DNA from: Agromyces bracchium
Lineage (GTDB): Bacteria > Actinomycetota > Actinomycetes > Actinomycetales > Microbacteriaceae
Length of the DNA stretch: 64,000 nucleotides
Assembly: GCF_009709675.1 (NCBI RefSeq)
Contig: NZ_WMLB01000023.1
Span: 1-64,000, forward strand
Reading direction: 5' to 3'
In this document: positions 17,886 to 25,226 of the stretch, piece by piece
Position numbering within the stretch: position 1 is the stretch's first letter
Layout: every line of letters begins with the position of its first letter
The notes under the pieces: generated by a model
Databases searched by the model: none
Told to the model about the DNA's origin: nothing
What the model saw: the letters and a program-made list of their open reading frames with translations, nothing else
Program-made: the position numbers and the translations under genes

Positions 17886-19931
17886 TCATTCCTGGTGGGA
17901 TGCGTTCACGACGGCGCCCTCGTGCGGGCCGTCGACAGGTTGGGTTCCGGATGCCGCGGGGCTCGCCGCGTCGGCCTCCGTGACGTGGTCGATGAGCGCG
18001 ACGACCTGGTCGCGCGACACCTGCTCGCCGACGGCGACCCGGAGGCGCGCGACACCGGCGACGGTCGCGGTCACGCGGTGCTCCATCTTCATGGCCTCGA
18101 TCGCGAGCACGGCCTGCCCGACCTCGACGCGGTCGCCGTCGGCGACGAGCAGCGTCGTGACGCTGCCCGGCATGGGCGCGCGGAGGTCGGGGTCGGCGCT
18201 GCCGCCGCGCTCGAGCTGCGCGAGGCGCGCGTCGAGCGCGGCGCGGCGGTCGGGGCGCGCGAAGGCGGCGGTGCGGCCGTCGAGGTGCACCCACACGGTG
18301 CCGTCGGCGGCGGTCGCGACGTTCGCGTGGTCGAGGTCGGCGGTCCCGGCAGATGCCGCGGCGACGTCGCCCGCCCCGATGCGCCAGCCACGGGCGCTCC
18401 GCCAGGCGCGGTCGCCGTGAGCCGCGGCGAGGGCGTCGCGTTCGCGCGCGGCGCGGGCGACCACCTCGAGCGGGTCGGTCGAGGAGACCGCCGCGCTCGG
18501 GTCGGCGTCGGCCGGGACATCCGCCGCCGCGCCGGCCTCACCGACCGAGCCCGCCGCACCGACCGAGCCCGCCGAACCGGCCTCGGGCAACCGGTCGATG
18601 AGCCCGGTGTCGAGGTGACCGGCACGCACGTCGGGGTGGGCCAGAAGCGTGCGCAGGAAGGCGATGTTCGTCTCGACGCCGAGCAGCACCGTGTCGGCGA
18701 GCGCGGCGTCGAGCCGGTCGAGCGCTTCGGTGCGGTCGGCGCCGTGCGCGATGACCTTCGCGATCATCGGGTCGTAGTCCGCCGTGACCTGCTGGCCGGT
18801 GCGGACGCCGGCGTCGACGCGCACGCCCTCCCCCGTCGCGGGTCGCCATGCGAGCACGTCGCCCGTCGACGGCAGGAACCCACGCTCGGGGCTCTCGGCG
18901 TAGACGCGCGCCTCGATGGCGTGTCCGGCCATACGCACGTCGTCCTGCGCGATCGCGAGCGGCTCGCCCGCCGCGATGCGCAGCTGCTGCTCGACGAGGT
19001 CGATGCCCGTGACGAGCTCGGTGACGGGGTGCTCGACCTGGAGCCGGGTGTTCATCTCGATGAAGAAGAACTCGTCGGGCGCGGCATCCGACACCAGGAA
19101 CTCGACGGTGCCGGCACCGAGGTACTCGACGCTGCGGGCCGCGTCGCAGGCCGCCGCGCCGATGCGCTCGCGGGTCGCGGCGTCGAGGAGCGGCGAGGGC
19201 GCCTCCTCGACGACCTTCTGGTGCCGGCGCTGCAGCGAGCACTCGCGTTCGCCCAGGTGGATGACGTTGCCGTGCGCGTCGGCGAGCACCTGCACCTCGA
19301 TGTGGCGCGGCCGCTCGACGAAGCGCTCGAGCAGGAGCGTGTCGTCGCCGAACGCGGCGCGGGCGACCCGACGTGCCGCGGGCAGCGCGTGCTCGAGCTC
19401 GGACTGGTCGCGGGCGACCTGCATGCCCTTGCCGCCGCCGCCGGCCGACGGCTTCACGAGGATCGGGAAGCCGACGAGGGGTGCCGCGTCGAGCAGTTCG
19501 TCGTCGGTCGCATCGGGCTCGCTGACGCCGGGCACGACGGGCACGCCGGATGCCTCGACGTGCCGCTTCGCGCGGATCTTGTCGCCCATGACCTCGAGCG
19601 CGAGCTCGCCGGGGCCGACGAACACGATGCCGGCCTCGCCGCAGGCGCGACCGAAGGCCGCGTTCTCCGACAGGAACCCGTAGCCCGGGTGGATCGCCTG
19701 CGCGCCGGTCTCGAGCGCGGCGCGCACGATGCGGGCGGGGTCGAGGTAGCTCTCGGCGGCGGCGGCCGGGCCGATGCGCACGGCCTCGTCGGCGAGCGCG
19801 ACGTGCGGCGCACCGGCGTCGGCGTCGGAGTACACGGCGATCGCGCGGATGCCGAGCCGCTTCAGGGTCCGGATGACCCGGACGGCGATCTCGCCGCGGT
19901 TGGCGACGAGGACACGTTCGAACATTCCCAT
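17886..19931 (-). CDS. accA1: Acyl-CoA (methylcrotonyl-CoA type) carboxylase alpha subunit: biotin carboxylase plus biotin carrier
   Basis: A 681-residue fused subunit. The biotin carboxylase part starts [16 protein letters not shown] and includes the ATP-grasp loop [22 protein letters not shown] and [14 protein letters not shown]. An Ala/Gly/Ser-rich linker (about 475-515) leads to the carrier domain with the biotinyl lysine in EAMKMEH (near residue 639). The start ATG shares one base with the carboxyltransferase stop (TGATG); a second in-frame ATG two codons later is possible. It supplies carboxybiotin to the subunit encoded upstream. The symbol is by analogy to the mycobacterial leucine operon. 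Confidence 0.93.
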   Translation of the reverse strand: MGMFERVLVANRGEIAVRVIRTLKRLGIRAIAVYSDADAGAPHVALADEAVRIGPAAAAESYLDPARIVRAALETGAQAIHPGYGFLSENAAFGRACGEAGIVFVGPGELALEVMGDKIRAKRHVEASGVPVVPGVSEPDATDDELLDAAPLVGFPILVKPSAGGGGKGMQVARDQSELEHALPAARRVARAAFGDDTLLLERFVERPRHIEVQVLADAHGNVIHLGERECSLQRRHQKVVEEAPSPLLDAATRERIGAAACDAARSVEYLGAGTVEFLVSDAAPDEFFFIEMNTRLQVEHPVTELVTGIDLVEQQLRIAAGEPLAIAQDDVRMAGHAIEARVYAESPERGFLPSTGDVLAWRPATGEGVRVDAGVRTGQQVTADYDPMIAKVIAHGADRTEALDRLDAALADTVLLGVETNIAFLRTLLAHPDVRAGHLDTGLIDRLPEAGSAGSVGAAGSVGEAGAAADVPADADPSAAVSSTDPLEVVARAARERDALAAAHGDRAWRSARGWRIGAGDVAAASAGTADLDHANVATAADGTVWVHLDGRTAAFARPDRRAALDARLAQLERGGSADPDLRAPMPGSVTTLLVADGDRVEVGQAVLAIEAMKMEHRVTATVAGVARLRVAVGEQVSRDQVVALIDHVTEADAASPAASGTQPVDGPHEGAVVNASHQE

Positions 19932-21538
19932 CACATCCTGAAGAGGCCGAAGCGGGGCTCGGGCAGCGGGGTGCGGCTCGCGAGCTCGAGGGCGAGGGCG
20001 AGCACCGTGCGGGTGTCGCCGGGGGCGATGACCCCGTCGTCCCACAGGCGCGAGGTCGAGTGGTAGGGGCTGCCCTGGGCCTCGTACTGGTCGCGCACGG
20101 GCGACTTGAACGCCTCCTCGGCCTCGGCCGACCACTCCTCGCCGCGGACGGCCAGCTGGTCGCGCTTGACGGTCGAGAGCACGGATGCCGCCTGCTCGCC
20201 GCCCATGACGGAGATACGCGCGTTCGGCCACATCCACAGGAACCGCGGCGAGTAGGCGCGGCCGCACATCGAGTAGTTGCCCGCGCCGAACGATCCGCCG
20301 ATGACGACCGTGAACTTCGGTACCCGGGTCGTCGCGACCGCGGTGACCATCTTCGCGCCGTGCTTGGCGATGCCCCCGGCCTCGGCGTCGCGCCCGACCA
20401 TGAAGCCCGAGATGTTCTGGAGGAACACGAGCGGGATGCCGCGCTGGTCGCAGAGCTCGATGAAGTGGGCGCCCTTCATGGCCGACTCGCTGAAGAGCAC
20501 GCCGTTGTTCGCGACGATGCCGACGGGGTGGCCGTCGATCCAGGCGAAGCCCGTGACGAGCGTGTCGCCGTACTCCTTCTTGAACTCGTGGAACTCGCTG
20601 CCGTCGACGAGCCTCGCGATGACCTCGCGCACGTCGTACGGCTGCTGCACGTCGACCGGCACCGCCGCGGTGAGGGTCGCCGGATCGACCGCGGGCTCGC
20701 GCGGCTCGCGCACCGCCCAGGCCCGCCCGGGCAGCCGCGGCAGGGTGGTCAGGATGTCGCGGACGAGCTCGAGCGCGTGCTCGTCGTCCTCCGCGAGGTG
20801 GTCGGTGACGCCCGACGTGCGGGCGTGCAACTCGCCGCCGCCGAGCTCTTCCGGGGTCACGACCTCGCCGATCGCGGCCTTCACGAGGGGCGGGCCGCCG
20901 AGGAAGATCGTGCCCTGGTCGCGCACGATCACGGTCTCGTCGCTCATGGCCGGGACGTAGGCGCCGCCCGCGGTGCAGGAGCCCATGACCGCGGCGATCT
21001 GCGGGATGCGCCGTGCCGAGAGGTTCGCCTGGTTGTAGAAGATGCGACCGAAGTGGTCGCGGTCGGGGAACACCTCGTCCTGCTTCGGCAGGAACGCGCC
21101 GCCCGAGTCGACGAGGTACACGCACGGAAGGCGGTTCTCGAGGGCGACCTCCTGCGCTCGGAGGTGCTTCTTCACCGTCATCGGGTAGTACGTGCCGCCC
21201 TTGACGGTCGCGTCATTGCAGACGACCATGACGGGCCGGCCGTGCACGAGCCCGACCCCGGCGATGACACCCGCCGCGGGCGTGTCGTCGTCGTAGAGGT
21301 CGCCCGCGGCGAGCGGGGCGAGTTCGAGGAACGGGCTGCCCTCGTCGAGGAGTCGCTCGACCCGGTCGCGCGGCAGCAGCTTGCCGCGCGCGACGTGGCG
21401 GTCGCGGGATGCCTCGGGCCCGCCGAGCGCGGCGACGCGCAACTTCTCGCGCAGTTCGTCGGCCAGGGCGGCGTGGGCGTCGGCGTTCGCGCGTGCGGCG
21501 TCGGACGCCGCGTCGACCGCGCTCGTGATGGTGTGCAT
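19931..21538 (-). CDS. accD1: Acyl-CoA carboxylase beta subunit (carboxyltransferase), methylcrotonyl-CoA type
   Basis: A 535-residue carboxyltransferase. [16 protein letters not shown] is the N-terminal block, and [20 protein letters not shown] and [17 protein letters not shown] are typical of methylcrotonyl-CoA rather than acetyl/propionyl-CoA subunits. [20 protein letters not shown] and [11 protein letters not shown] are the second-domain oxyanion regions. It is the first gene of the eight-gene operon. The ATG is preceded by GGGAG at short spacing. Two copies of an operator shared with the TetR gene at 23084 lie just upstream. Confidence 0.93.
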   Translation of the reverse strand: MHTITSAVDAASDAARANADAHAALADELREKLRVAALGGPEASRDRHVARGKLLPRDRVERLLDEGSPFLELAPLAAGDLYDDDTPAAGVIAGVGLVHGRPVMVVCNDATVKGGTYYPMTVKKHLRAQEVALENRLPCVYLVDSGGAFLPKQDEVFPDRDHFGRIFYNQANLSARRIPQIAAVMGSCTAGGAYVPAMSDETVIVRDQGTIFLGGPPLVKAAIGEVVTPEELGGGELHARTSGVTDHLAEDDEHALELVRDILTTLPRLPGRAWAVREPREPAVDPATLTAAVPVDVQQPYDVREVIARLVDGSEFHEFKKEYGDTLVTGFAWIDGHPVGIVANNGVLFSESAMKGAHFIELCDQRGIPLVFLQNISGFMVGRDAEAGGIAKHGAKMVTAVATTRVPKFTVVIGGSFGAGNYSMCGRAYSPRFLWMWPNARISVMGGEQAASVLSTVKRDQLAVRGEEWSAEAEEAFKSPVRDQYEAQGSPYHSTSRLWDDGVIAPGDTRTVLALALELASRTPLPEPRFGLFRM

Positions 21539-21581
21539 CCGCTCCCGTTCCGCCTCTCCGTCGTGGCGTGCGTGCGAGCGG

Positions 21582-21639
21582 TTCGGTGAACGCTCGCTAA
21601 CCGGGATTCATGTTAGCGACCATTCACCGAGTTTCGCAA
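21582..21639 (-). promoter_or_regulatory. Promoter and double operator of the acyl-CoA catabolic operon
   Basis: On the minus strand, TTGCGA (21634-21639), an 18 bp spacer and TAACAT (21610-21615) form a promoter. Two oppositely oriented operator copies (21582-21603 and 21612-21631) create an interrupted palindrome: CGGTGAA-N4-CGCTAAC, 10 bases, GTTAGCG-N4-TTCACCG (21584-21629). The same 22 bp sequence precedes the TetR gene at 23084. Binding would cover the -10 box and the start of the transcript. Confidence 0.7.
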
Positions 21640-21647
21640 CCGCAGCC

Positions 21648-22214
21648 TCAGTCAGGCGCGGCGAGGCCCCGGACGAGGTGGTCGAGCCCGTACTCCCAGG
21701 CCTCGTCGACCGACCCGCCGAGGCGGAACGCCCCCGCGATCTCCATGCTGACGAACCCGTGCATCCACGCCGTGATCGTGCGCGCCGTCTCGAGCGCGCG
21801 CCCCTCGCCCGAGAGCCGCCGCGCGGCCTCGAGGATCGCGACGCTCGCGCGCTCCATGGCCGACCCGCGGGCCCGCGCCGGCTCGGGCAGCGGTCCGAAG
21901 ATCAGGCCGTAGCCGTGCGGGTGCTCGTGCGCGTAGCGGCGAGCGGATGCCGCAATCGCGCGCACCGCGTCGGACGCATCCGTCTCGGCGGCGAGCACCC
22001 GGTCCATCCGCTCGCCGAGCTCGGCGGCGACGCTCTCCGCAACGAGACGCACGAGCGCGTCGCGATCGCGCAGGTGCTTGTACAGCGAGGGCGCCCGCAC
22101 GCCGAGTTCGGCCGCGACGGCCTGCATGGTGAGCCCGGGTTGCCCCGCCCGCTCGAGGATCGCGCGCGCCGCGGCTCGCAGCGCATCGGGGGTGACTTTC
22201 GCGGGTGCCGGCAT
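21648..22214 (-). CDS. TetR family transcriptional regulator, divergent from the MBL-fold gene
   Basis: A 188-residue regulator with HTH GLTMQAVAAELGVRAPSLYKHL (near residues 26-47) and a C-terminal domain with FVSMEIAGAFRLGG. These features match the TetR_C_33/WHG type found in actinobacteria. I chose the ATG at 22214 because GGAGGAGG lies 5 nt before it. In-frame GTG 22241 and ATG 22229 lie inside the intergenic operators. It probably represses itself and the divergent hydrolase through TAGC/GCTA-containing operators in the 57 bp between them. Confidence 0.9.
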   Translation of the reverse strand: MPAPAKVTPDALRAAARAILERAGQPGLTMQAVAAELGVRAPSLYKHLRDRDALVRLVAESVAAELGERMDRVLAAETDASDAVRAIAASARRYAHEHPHGYGLIFGPLPEPARARGSAMERASVAILEAARRLSGEGRALETARTITAWMHGFVSMEIAGAFRLGGSVDEAWEYGLDHLVRGLAAPD

Positions 22215-22229
22215 GACCGCCTCCTCCAT

Positions 22230-22267
22230 GGCTATTGACACTAGCCATCATAGCTATGTATCATAGC
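22230..22267 (+). promoter_or_regulatory. Consensus promoter of the MBL-fold gene with overlapping TetR operators
   Basis: TTGACA (22235-22240), 18 bp spacer and TATCAT (22259-22264) precede the ATG at 22272 by 7 nt, so the transcript should be leaderless. A perfect palindrome GCTATG-TAT-CATAGC (22253-22267) covers the -10 box. A second inverted repeat, GGCTA (22230-22234) with TAGCC (22242-22246), covers the -35 box. Confidence 0.7.
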
Positions 22268-22271
22268 CTTC

Positions 22272-23003
22272 ATGCAACTCACACCAGGACTCCGGCGCGT
22301 CGGCAACGAGATCGTCGCGTCCTACCTCTTCATCGACGACCGCGGCGTCACCATCGTCGACGCCGGCCTCGCCGGCCACTACGGCGACCTGCTCGCCGAA
22401 CTCGCGGATGCCGGCCTCACGATCGACGACGTGCGCGCGGTCATCCTCACGCACGGCGACACCGACCACCTCGGCTTCGCCGAGCGCCTGCGGCGCGACC
22501 ACGGCGTGCCGGTCTACGTCCACGCGGCCGACCTCGACCGGGCGAAGGGCGGCGACAAGCCCGCGACCTCGTTCGGCCGCGGCGTGCGCCCGTGGCCCGT
22601 CGTGCGGTTCTTCGCCTATGCACTCGGCAAGGGCGGCGCGAAGACCGAGTACCTCACCGACGCCCGCACGCTCGAGGGCGGTGAGCACCTCGCCGACCTC
22701 CCGGGATCGCCCGAGATCATCGCGATGCCCGGCCACTCGCCCGGCAGCGTCGCCGTCCACTCCCCCGCGCTCGACGCGATCGCGGTCGGCGACGCGCTCA
22801 CCACGCGCCACGTGCTCACGGGGCGGCGCGGTCCGCAGCCCGCGCCGTTCACGGACGCGCCCGATACCGCGCTCGACTCGCTCGCCCGGCTTGCGGCGAC
22901 GGATGCCACGTGGGTGCTGCCAGGCCACGGCACGCCCTGGAACCACGGGGCCGCCGAGGCGGTCCGGCTCGTCCGCGAGGCCGCCGCGGCATCCGTGCAC
23001 TGA
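22272..23003 (+). CDS. Metallo-beta-lactamase fold hydrolase
   Basis: A 243-residue MBL-fold protein. The metal motif HxHxDH appears as HGDTDH in LTHGDTDHLGF (residues about 60-70). Here the second position is Asp-Thr rather than His, as in several hydrolase branches. Further ligands are in MPGHSPGSVAV and LPGHGTPW. Glyoxalase-II-like thioester or lactone hydrolysis is possible, but the substrate is unknown. It is divergent from a TetR gene and is expected to be induced when that repressor is released. Confidence 0.85.
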   Translation: MQLTPGLRRVGNEIVASYLFIDDRGVTIVDAGLAGHYGDLLAELADAGLTIDDVRAVILTHGDTDHLGFAERLRRDHGVPVYVHAADLDRAKGGDKPATSFGRGVRPWPVVRFFAYALGKGGAKTEYLTDARTLEGGEHLADLPGSPEIIAMPGHSPGSVAVHSPALDAIAVGDALTTRHVLTGRRGPQPAPFTDAPDTALDSLARLAATDATWVLPGHGTPWNHGAAEAVRLVREAAAASVH

Positions 23004-23024
23004 GGCCCGCCCGACCTCGCCTGC

Positions 23025-23065
23025 TTGCCACCCGCGAGCCGTTCGGTTAGTGTGCATTCACCGAA
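23025..23065 (+). promoter_or_regulatory. Promoter and operator of the TetR gene at 23084
   Basis: TTGCCA (23025-23030), 17 bp spacer and TAGTGT (23048-23053). The operator at 23042-23065 is an inverted repeat, TTCGGT...ACCGAA with 12 bases between. Its reverse complement, TTCGGTGAAT-GCACAC-TAACCG, matches the two copies before the carboxylase operon (21582-21631). Confidence 0.7.
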
Positions 23066-23083
23066 TGCCCAGGGAGGTGCCCC

Positions 23084-23680
23084 CTGACCGAGACGCTCAC
23101 CGAGCGCGGTCGCGCCAAGGCCGACCGTCGCGCCGCGCTGCTCGCCGCGGCCGCGCGGCTCTTCGCCGATCGCGGGTACCCCGGCGTGACGCTCGAGGAG
23201 CTCGGCCAGGCCGCCGGCGTCTCGGGGCCCGCGGTCTACCGGCACTTCCCCGGCAAGGCCGCGGTCCTCGCGGCCATCCTCGTCGACGCGAGCCAGGGCC
23301 TCCTCGACGGCGGCCACCGCACGGTCGAGGAGGCCGCAGCACCCGACGAGGCGCTCCGCGCGCTCATCCGCTTCCACGTCGACTTCGCGCTCGCGAACGC
23401 CGACGTGATCCGCGTGCAGGACCGCGACCTCGACAGCCTCGGCGACGCCGACGCGCACGAGGTCCGGCGCCTGCAGCGCTCCTACGTCGAACTGTGGGTG
23501 GGCGTGCTCGCCCGCCTGAGGCCCGACCGGGCCGAATCCGAGTTGCGCATCCGGGCACACGCCGCCTTCGGACTGATCAACTCGACCCCCCACAGCGCCC
23601 GCATCCATGGGCGCCGACCCGCGGACAGAGTCGTCCGCAGCATCCTGGAGGACATGGCATGGTCGAGCCTCACGTCGTGA
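23084..23680 (+). CDS. TetR family regulator with apparent CTG start; likely regulator of the acyl-CoA operon
   Basis: About 198 residues. The N terminus reads RGRAKADRRAALLAAAARLF, then HTH GVTLEELGQAAGVSGPAVYRHF. No ATG, GTG or TTG lies in this frame between the promoter and the first HTH helix. An AGGGAGG six bases before CTG (23084) makes CTG the likely start. GTG at 23186 would cut off the first DNA-binding helix. The same operator lies before this gene and twice before the acyl-CoA operon. TetR regulators of the SACE_7040/LiuR-like kind accompany such genes elsewhere. It overlaps the GNAT gene by 22 bp. Confidence 0.85.
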   Translation: MTETLTERGRAKADRRAALLAAAARLFADRGYPGVTLEELGQAAGVSGPAVYRHFPGKAAVLAAILVDASQGLLDGGHRTVEEAAAPDEALRALIRFHVDFALANADVIRVQDRDLDSLGDADAHEVRRLQRSYVELWVGVLARLRPDRAESELRIRAHAAFGLINSTPHSARIHGRRPADRVVRSILEDMAWSSLTS

Positions 23681-24144
23681 CCCTGCGCGCGACCCGCGCC
23701 GGCGACCGCGACGAGCTGTTCCGCATCCAACTCGATCCCGAGGCGAACCGCATGGCTGCGTTCACCGCGGTGGATCCTTCGGACCGCGCCGCGTACGACG
23801 CGCATGTCGCGAAGTTCGCGGACCGGGTCGACTACGACGCGAGGACCGTCCGCTGCGACGGCCGGATCGTCGGCAGCGTGGCCCGCTGGATCGACGCTGA
23901 AACGGGGATGCCCGAGATCACGTACTGGATCGATCGTGAGCACTGGGGCCGCGGGATCGCCACTCGCGCCCTGCGGCTGTTCCTCGACACGCAGCCGCGA
24001 CCCGTGCGTGCGCGCGCCGCGGCCGACAACGCGGCATCCGTCGCCGTGCTCGCCAAGCTCGGATTCGTCGAAGTCGGCCGCGATCGCGACTACGCCAACG
24101 CCCGCGGTGAGGAGATCGAGGAGATCGAGTTCGTCCTCCGATAA
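23659..24144 (+). CDS. GNAT family N-acetyltransferase (RimJ/RimL-like)
   Basis: A 161-residue acetyltransferase. TYWIDREHWGRGIATRAL is the acetyl-CoA motif, and ADNAASVAVLAKLGFVEVGRDR is typical of RimJ/RimL relatives. The ATG lies inside the end of the TetR gene, so the two are translationally coupled. Substrate unknown. Confidence 0.87.
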   Translation: MVEPHVVTLRATRAGDRDELFRIQLDPEANRMAAFTAVDPSDRAAYDAHVAKFADRVDYDARTVRCDGRIVGSVARWIDAETGMPEITYWIDREHWGRGIATRALRLFLDTQPRPVRARAAADNAASVAVLAKLGFVEVGRDRDYANARGEEIEEIEFVLR

Positions 24145-24171
24145 GGAGATACCGCGGGCGCGGCGCCGTAC

Positions 24172-24498
24172 TCAGCGGTTGCGGTAGAGCTCCATGAGCG
24201 GCGCGGGGATCCGGCCGCGGTCGGACACCTGGTGCCCGTTGGCGCGAAGCCACTCGCGCGCGTCCTTCGTGTCGCCGCCGCCCGCGGCAGCGCCGCCGCG
24301 GCGACGGGTCGCACCGCCTCGCCCGGCCGTCTTGCGCCCCGCCCCGATGTACGGCGCCAGCGCCGCCTCGAACTTGTCGATGTTCGCCGACGAGAGGTCG
24401 ATCGAGTACTGGTCGCCGTCGAACGCGAACGACAGGGTCCGGTCGGCGTCGCTGCCGTCGAGGTCGTCGATGAGCGTCTCGACCACGCGCTTTGCCAT
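24172..24498 (-). CDS. lsr2: Lsr2 family nucleoid-associated protein
   Basis: A 108-residue H-NS-like actinobacterial protein that bridges DNA and silences AT-rich genes. The N-terminal dimerisation domain starts AKRVVETLIDDLDGSDA and contains YSIDLSSANIDKFEAAL. A basic Gly/Ala linker follows (about 53-75). The C-terminal DNA-binding domain has REWLRANGHQVSDRGRIP, with RGR the minor-groove motif. The ATG is clear. The upstream 240 bp are unusually AT-rich for this window, which would suit autoregulation. Confidence 0.95.
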   Translation of the reverse strand: MAKRVVETLIDDLDGSDADRTLSFAFDGDQYSIDLSSANIDKFEAALAPYIGAGRKTAGRGGATRRRGGAAAGGGDTKDAREWLRANGHQVSDRGRIPAPLMELYRNR

Positions 24499-24737
24499 CG
24501 TGCACTTCCGTTTCTGCGGTCGGTACCGCGTAATTCTGGGGAACGGGCTATTCAGAGCATAAAGTCGAATGCCGTGGAATTCCGCACATTCCCGTCGGAT
24601 GTGGAGAATTCATCGGCGCCGCGGCCTTTCGCGCGCAATTCGAGCAAACCGACGCGCACCGCGAATTCAGGTCACCGGCGCGGACACTTCCGTCGAGTGC
24701 GTGGACGCCGTCGGCCTCCTGCGGCCCGACCTCGCGA
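24499..24737. other. AT-richer intergenic region upstream of lsr2
   Basis: No gene is supported here. The stretch from about 24530 to 24610 contains several TTC/GAATTC-like and AT-rich words (for example ATAAAGTCGAATGC) that contrast with the surrounding GC content. It must hold the lsr2 promoter on the minus strand, but I cannot fix the boxes. Confidence 0.4.
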
Positions 24738-25046
24738 TCACCCGGCCGTCGCGCCCTGCCGGACCGCGATCTCGCCGATCCGCCGAGCGAGCGCGACATC
24801 CCTCGCCGTGACGCCGCCGACATCGTGCGAGAGCAGGTCGAATTCGATGCGACCCCATCCGAGTCGCACGTCCGGATGATGATTCATCGCATCCGCCTCG
24901 ACGGCGACGGCATCGAGCAGGCGAACCGCTCCGGCGAAATCCGGAGTCCGGAATTCCGCGACAAGCCGCTCGCCGTCGTGCCGGAATCCCGTTCCGTCGA
25001 GTTCGGCCGCGACATCCGCTCGGGAAAGCAGGGTGTGCTCGTCCAT
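24738..25046 (-). CDS. 4a-hydroxytetrahydrobiopterin dehydratase (pterin-4a-carbinolamine dehydratase)
   Basis: A 102-residue protein of the PCD/DCoH family. The conserved core is AEADAMNHHPDVRLGW-like: here DAMNHHPDVRLGWGRIEFDL, with the active-site histidine pair. It is followed by LLSHDVGGVTARDVALARRI. The enzyme dehydrates carbinolamine pterins. No pterin-dependent hydroxylase is in the window. I chose the ATG at 25046 for family length; an in-frame GTG at 25082 would add 12 residues. A hexanucleotide tandem repeat lies just upstream. Confidence 0.88.
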   Translation of the reverse strand: MDEHTLLSRADVAAELDGTGFRHDGERLVAEFRTPDFAGAVRLLDAVAVEADAMNHHPDVRLGWGRIEFDLLSHDVGGVTARDVALARRIGEIAVRQGATAG

Positions 25047-25085
25047 GAGGCCATGGTGCTCGCCCGCCGGAGCAGCCGCCACCCC

Positions 25086-25157
25086 CGGGAACGGAAACGG
25101 AAACGGAAACGGAAACGGAAACGGGAACGGGAACGGGAACGGGAACGGGAACGGGAG
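25086..25157. repeat. Twelve-unit hexanucleotide tandem repeat
   Basis: One CGGGAA, five CGGAAA, five CGGGAA and one CGGGAG in perfect register. It lies between the pterin dehydratase start and the hairpin after the bkd operon. The two-block composition suggests copy-number change within blocks. The repeat could vary between strains. Confidence 0.95.
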
Positions 25158-25167
25158 GAACCTCCTC

Positions 25168-25200
25168 GGCCCGGCGTGTCGCGCCGCGACACGCCGGGCC
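25168..25200. terminator. Strong hairpin after the bkd operon
   Basis: A perfect 15 bp stem (GGCCCGGCGTGTCGC / GCGACACGCCGGGCC) with a 3-base loop, 27 bp beyond the E2 stop on the minus strand. There is no U-tract, as is usual in high-GC actinobacteria. Confidence 0.75.
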
Positions 25201-25226
25201 GGTCCCGGCAGTCCCGCCCGTTCGGT

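Noticed and set aside
19932..21125. Upstream part of the 1079-codon frame that includes accA1
   Set aside because: The part before 19931 is a second-frame shadow of accD1. The true start is [14 protein letters not shown].
25086..25157. Hexamer array as a possible CRISPR
   Set aside because: Units are 6 bp with no spacers, and no cas genes are present.
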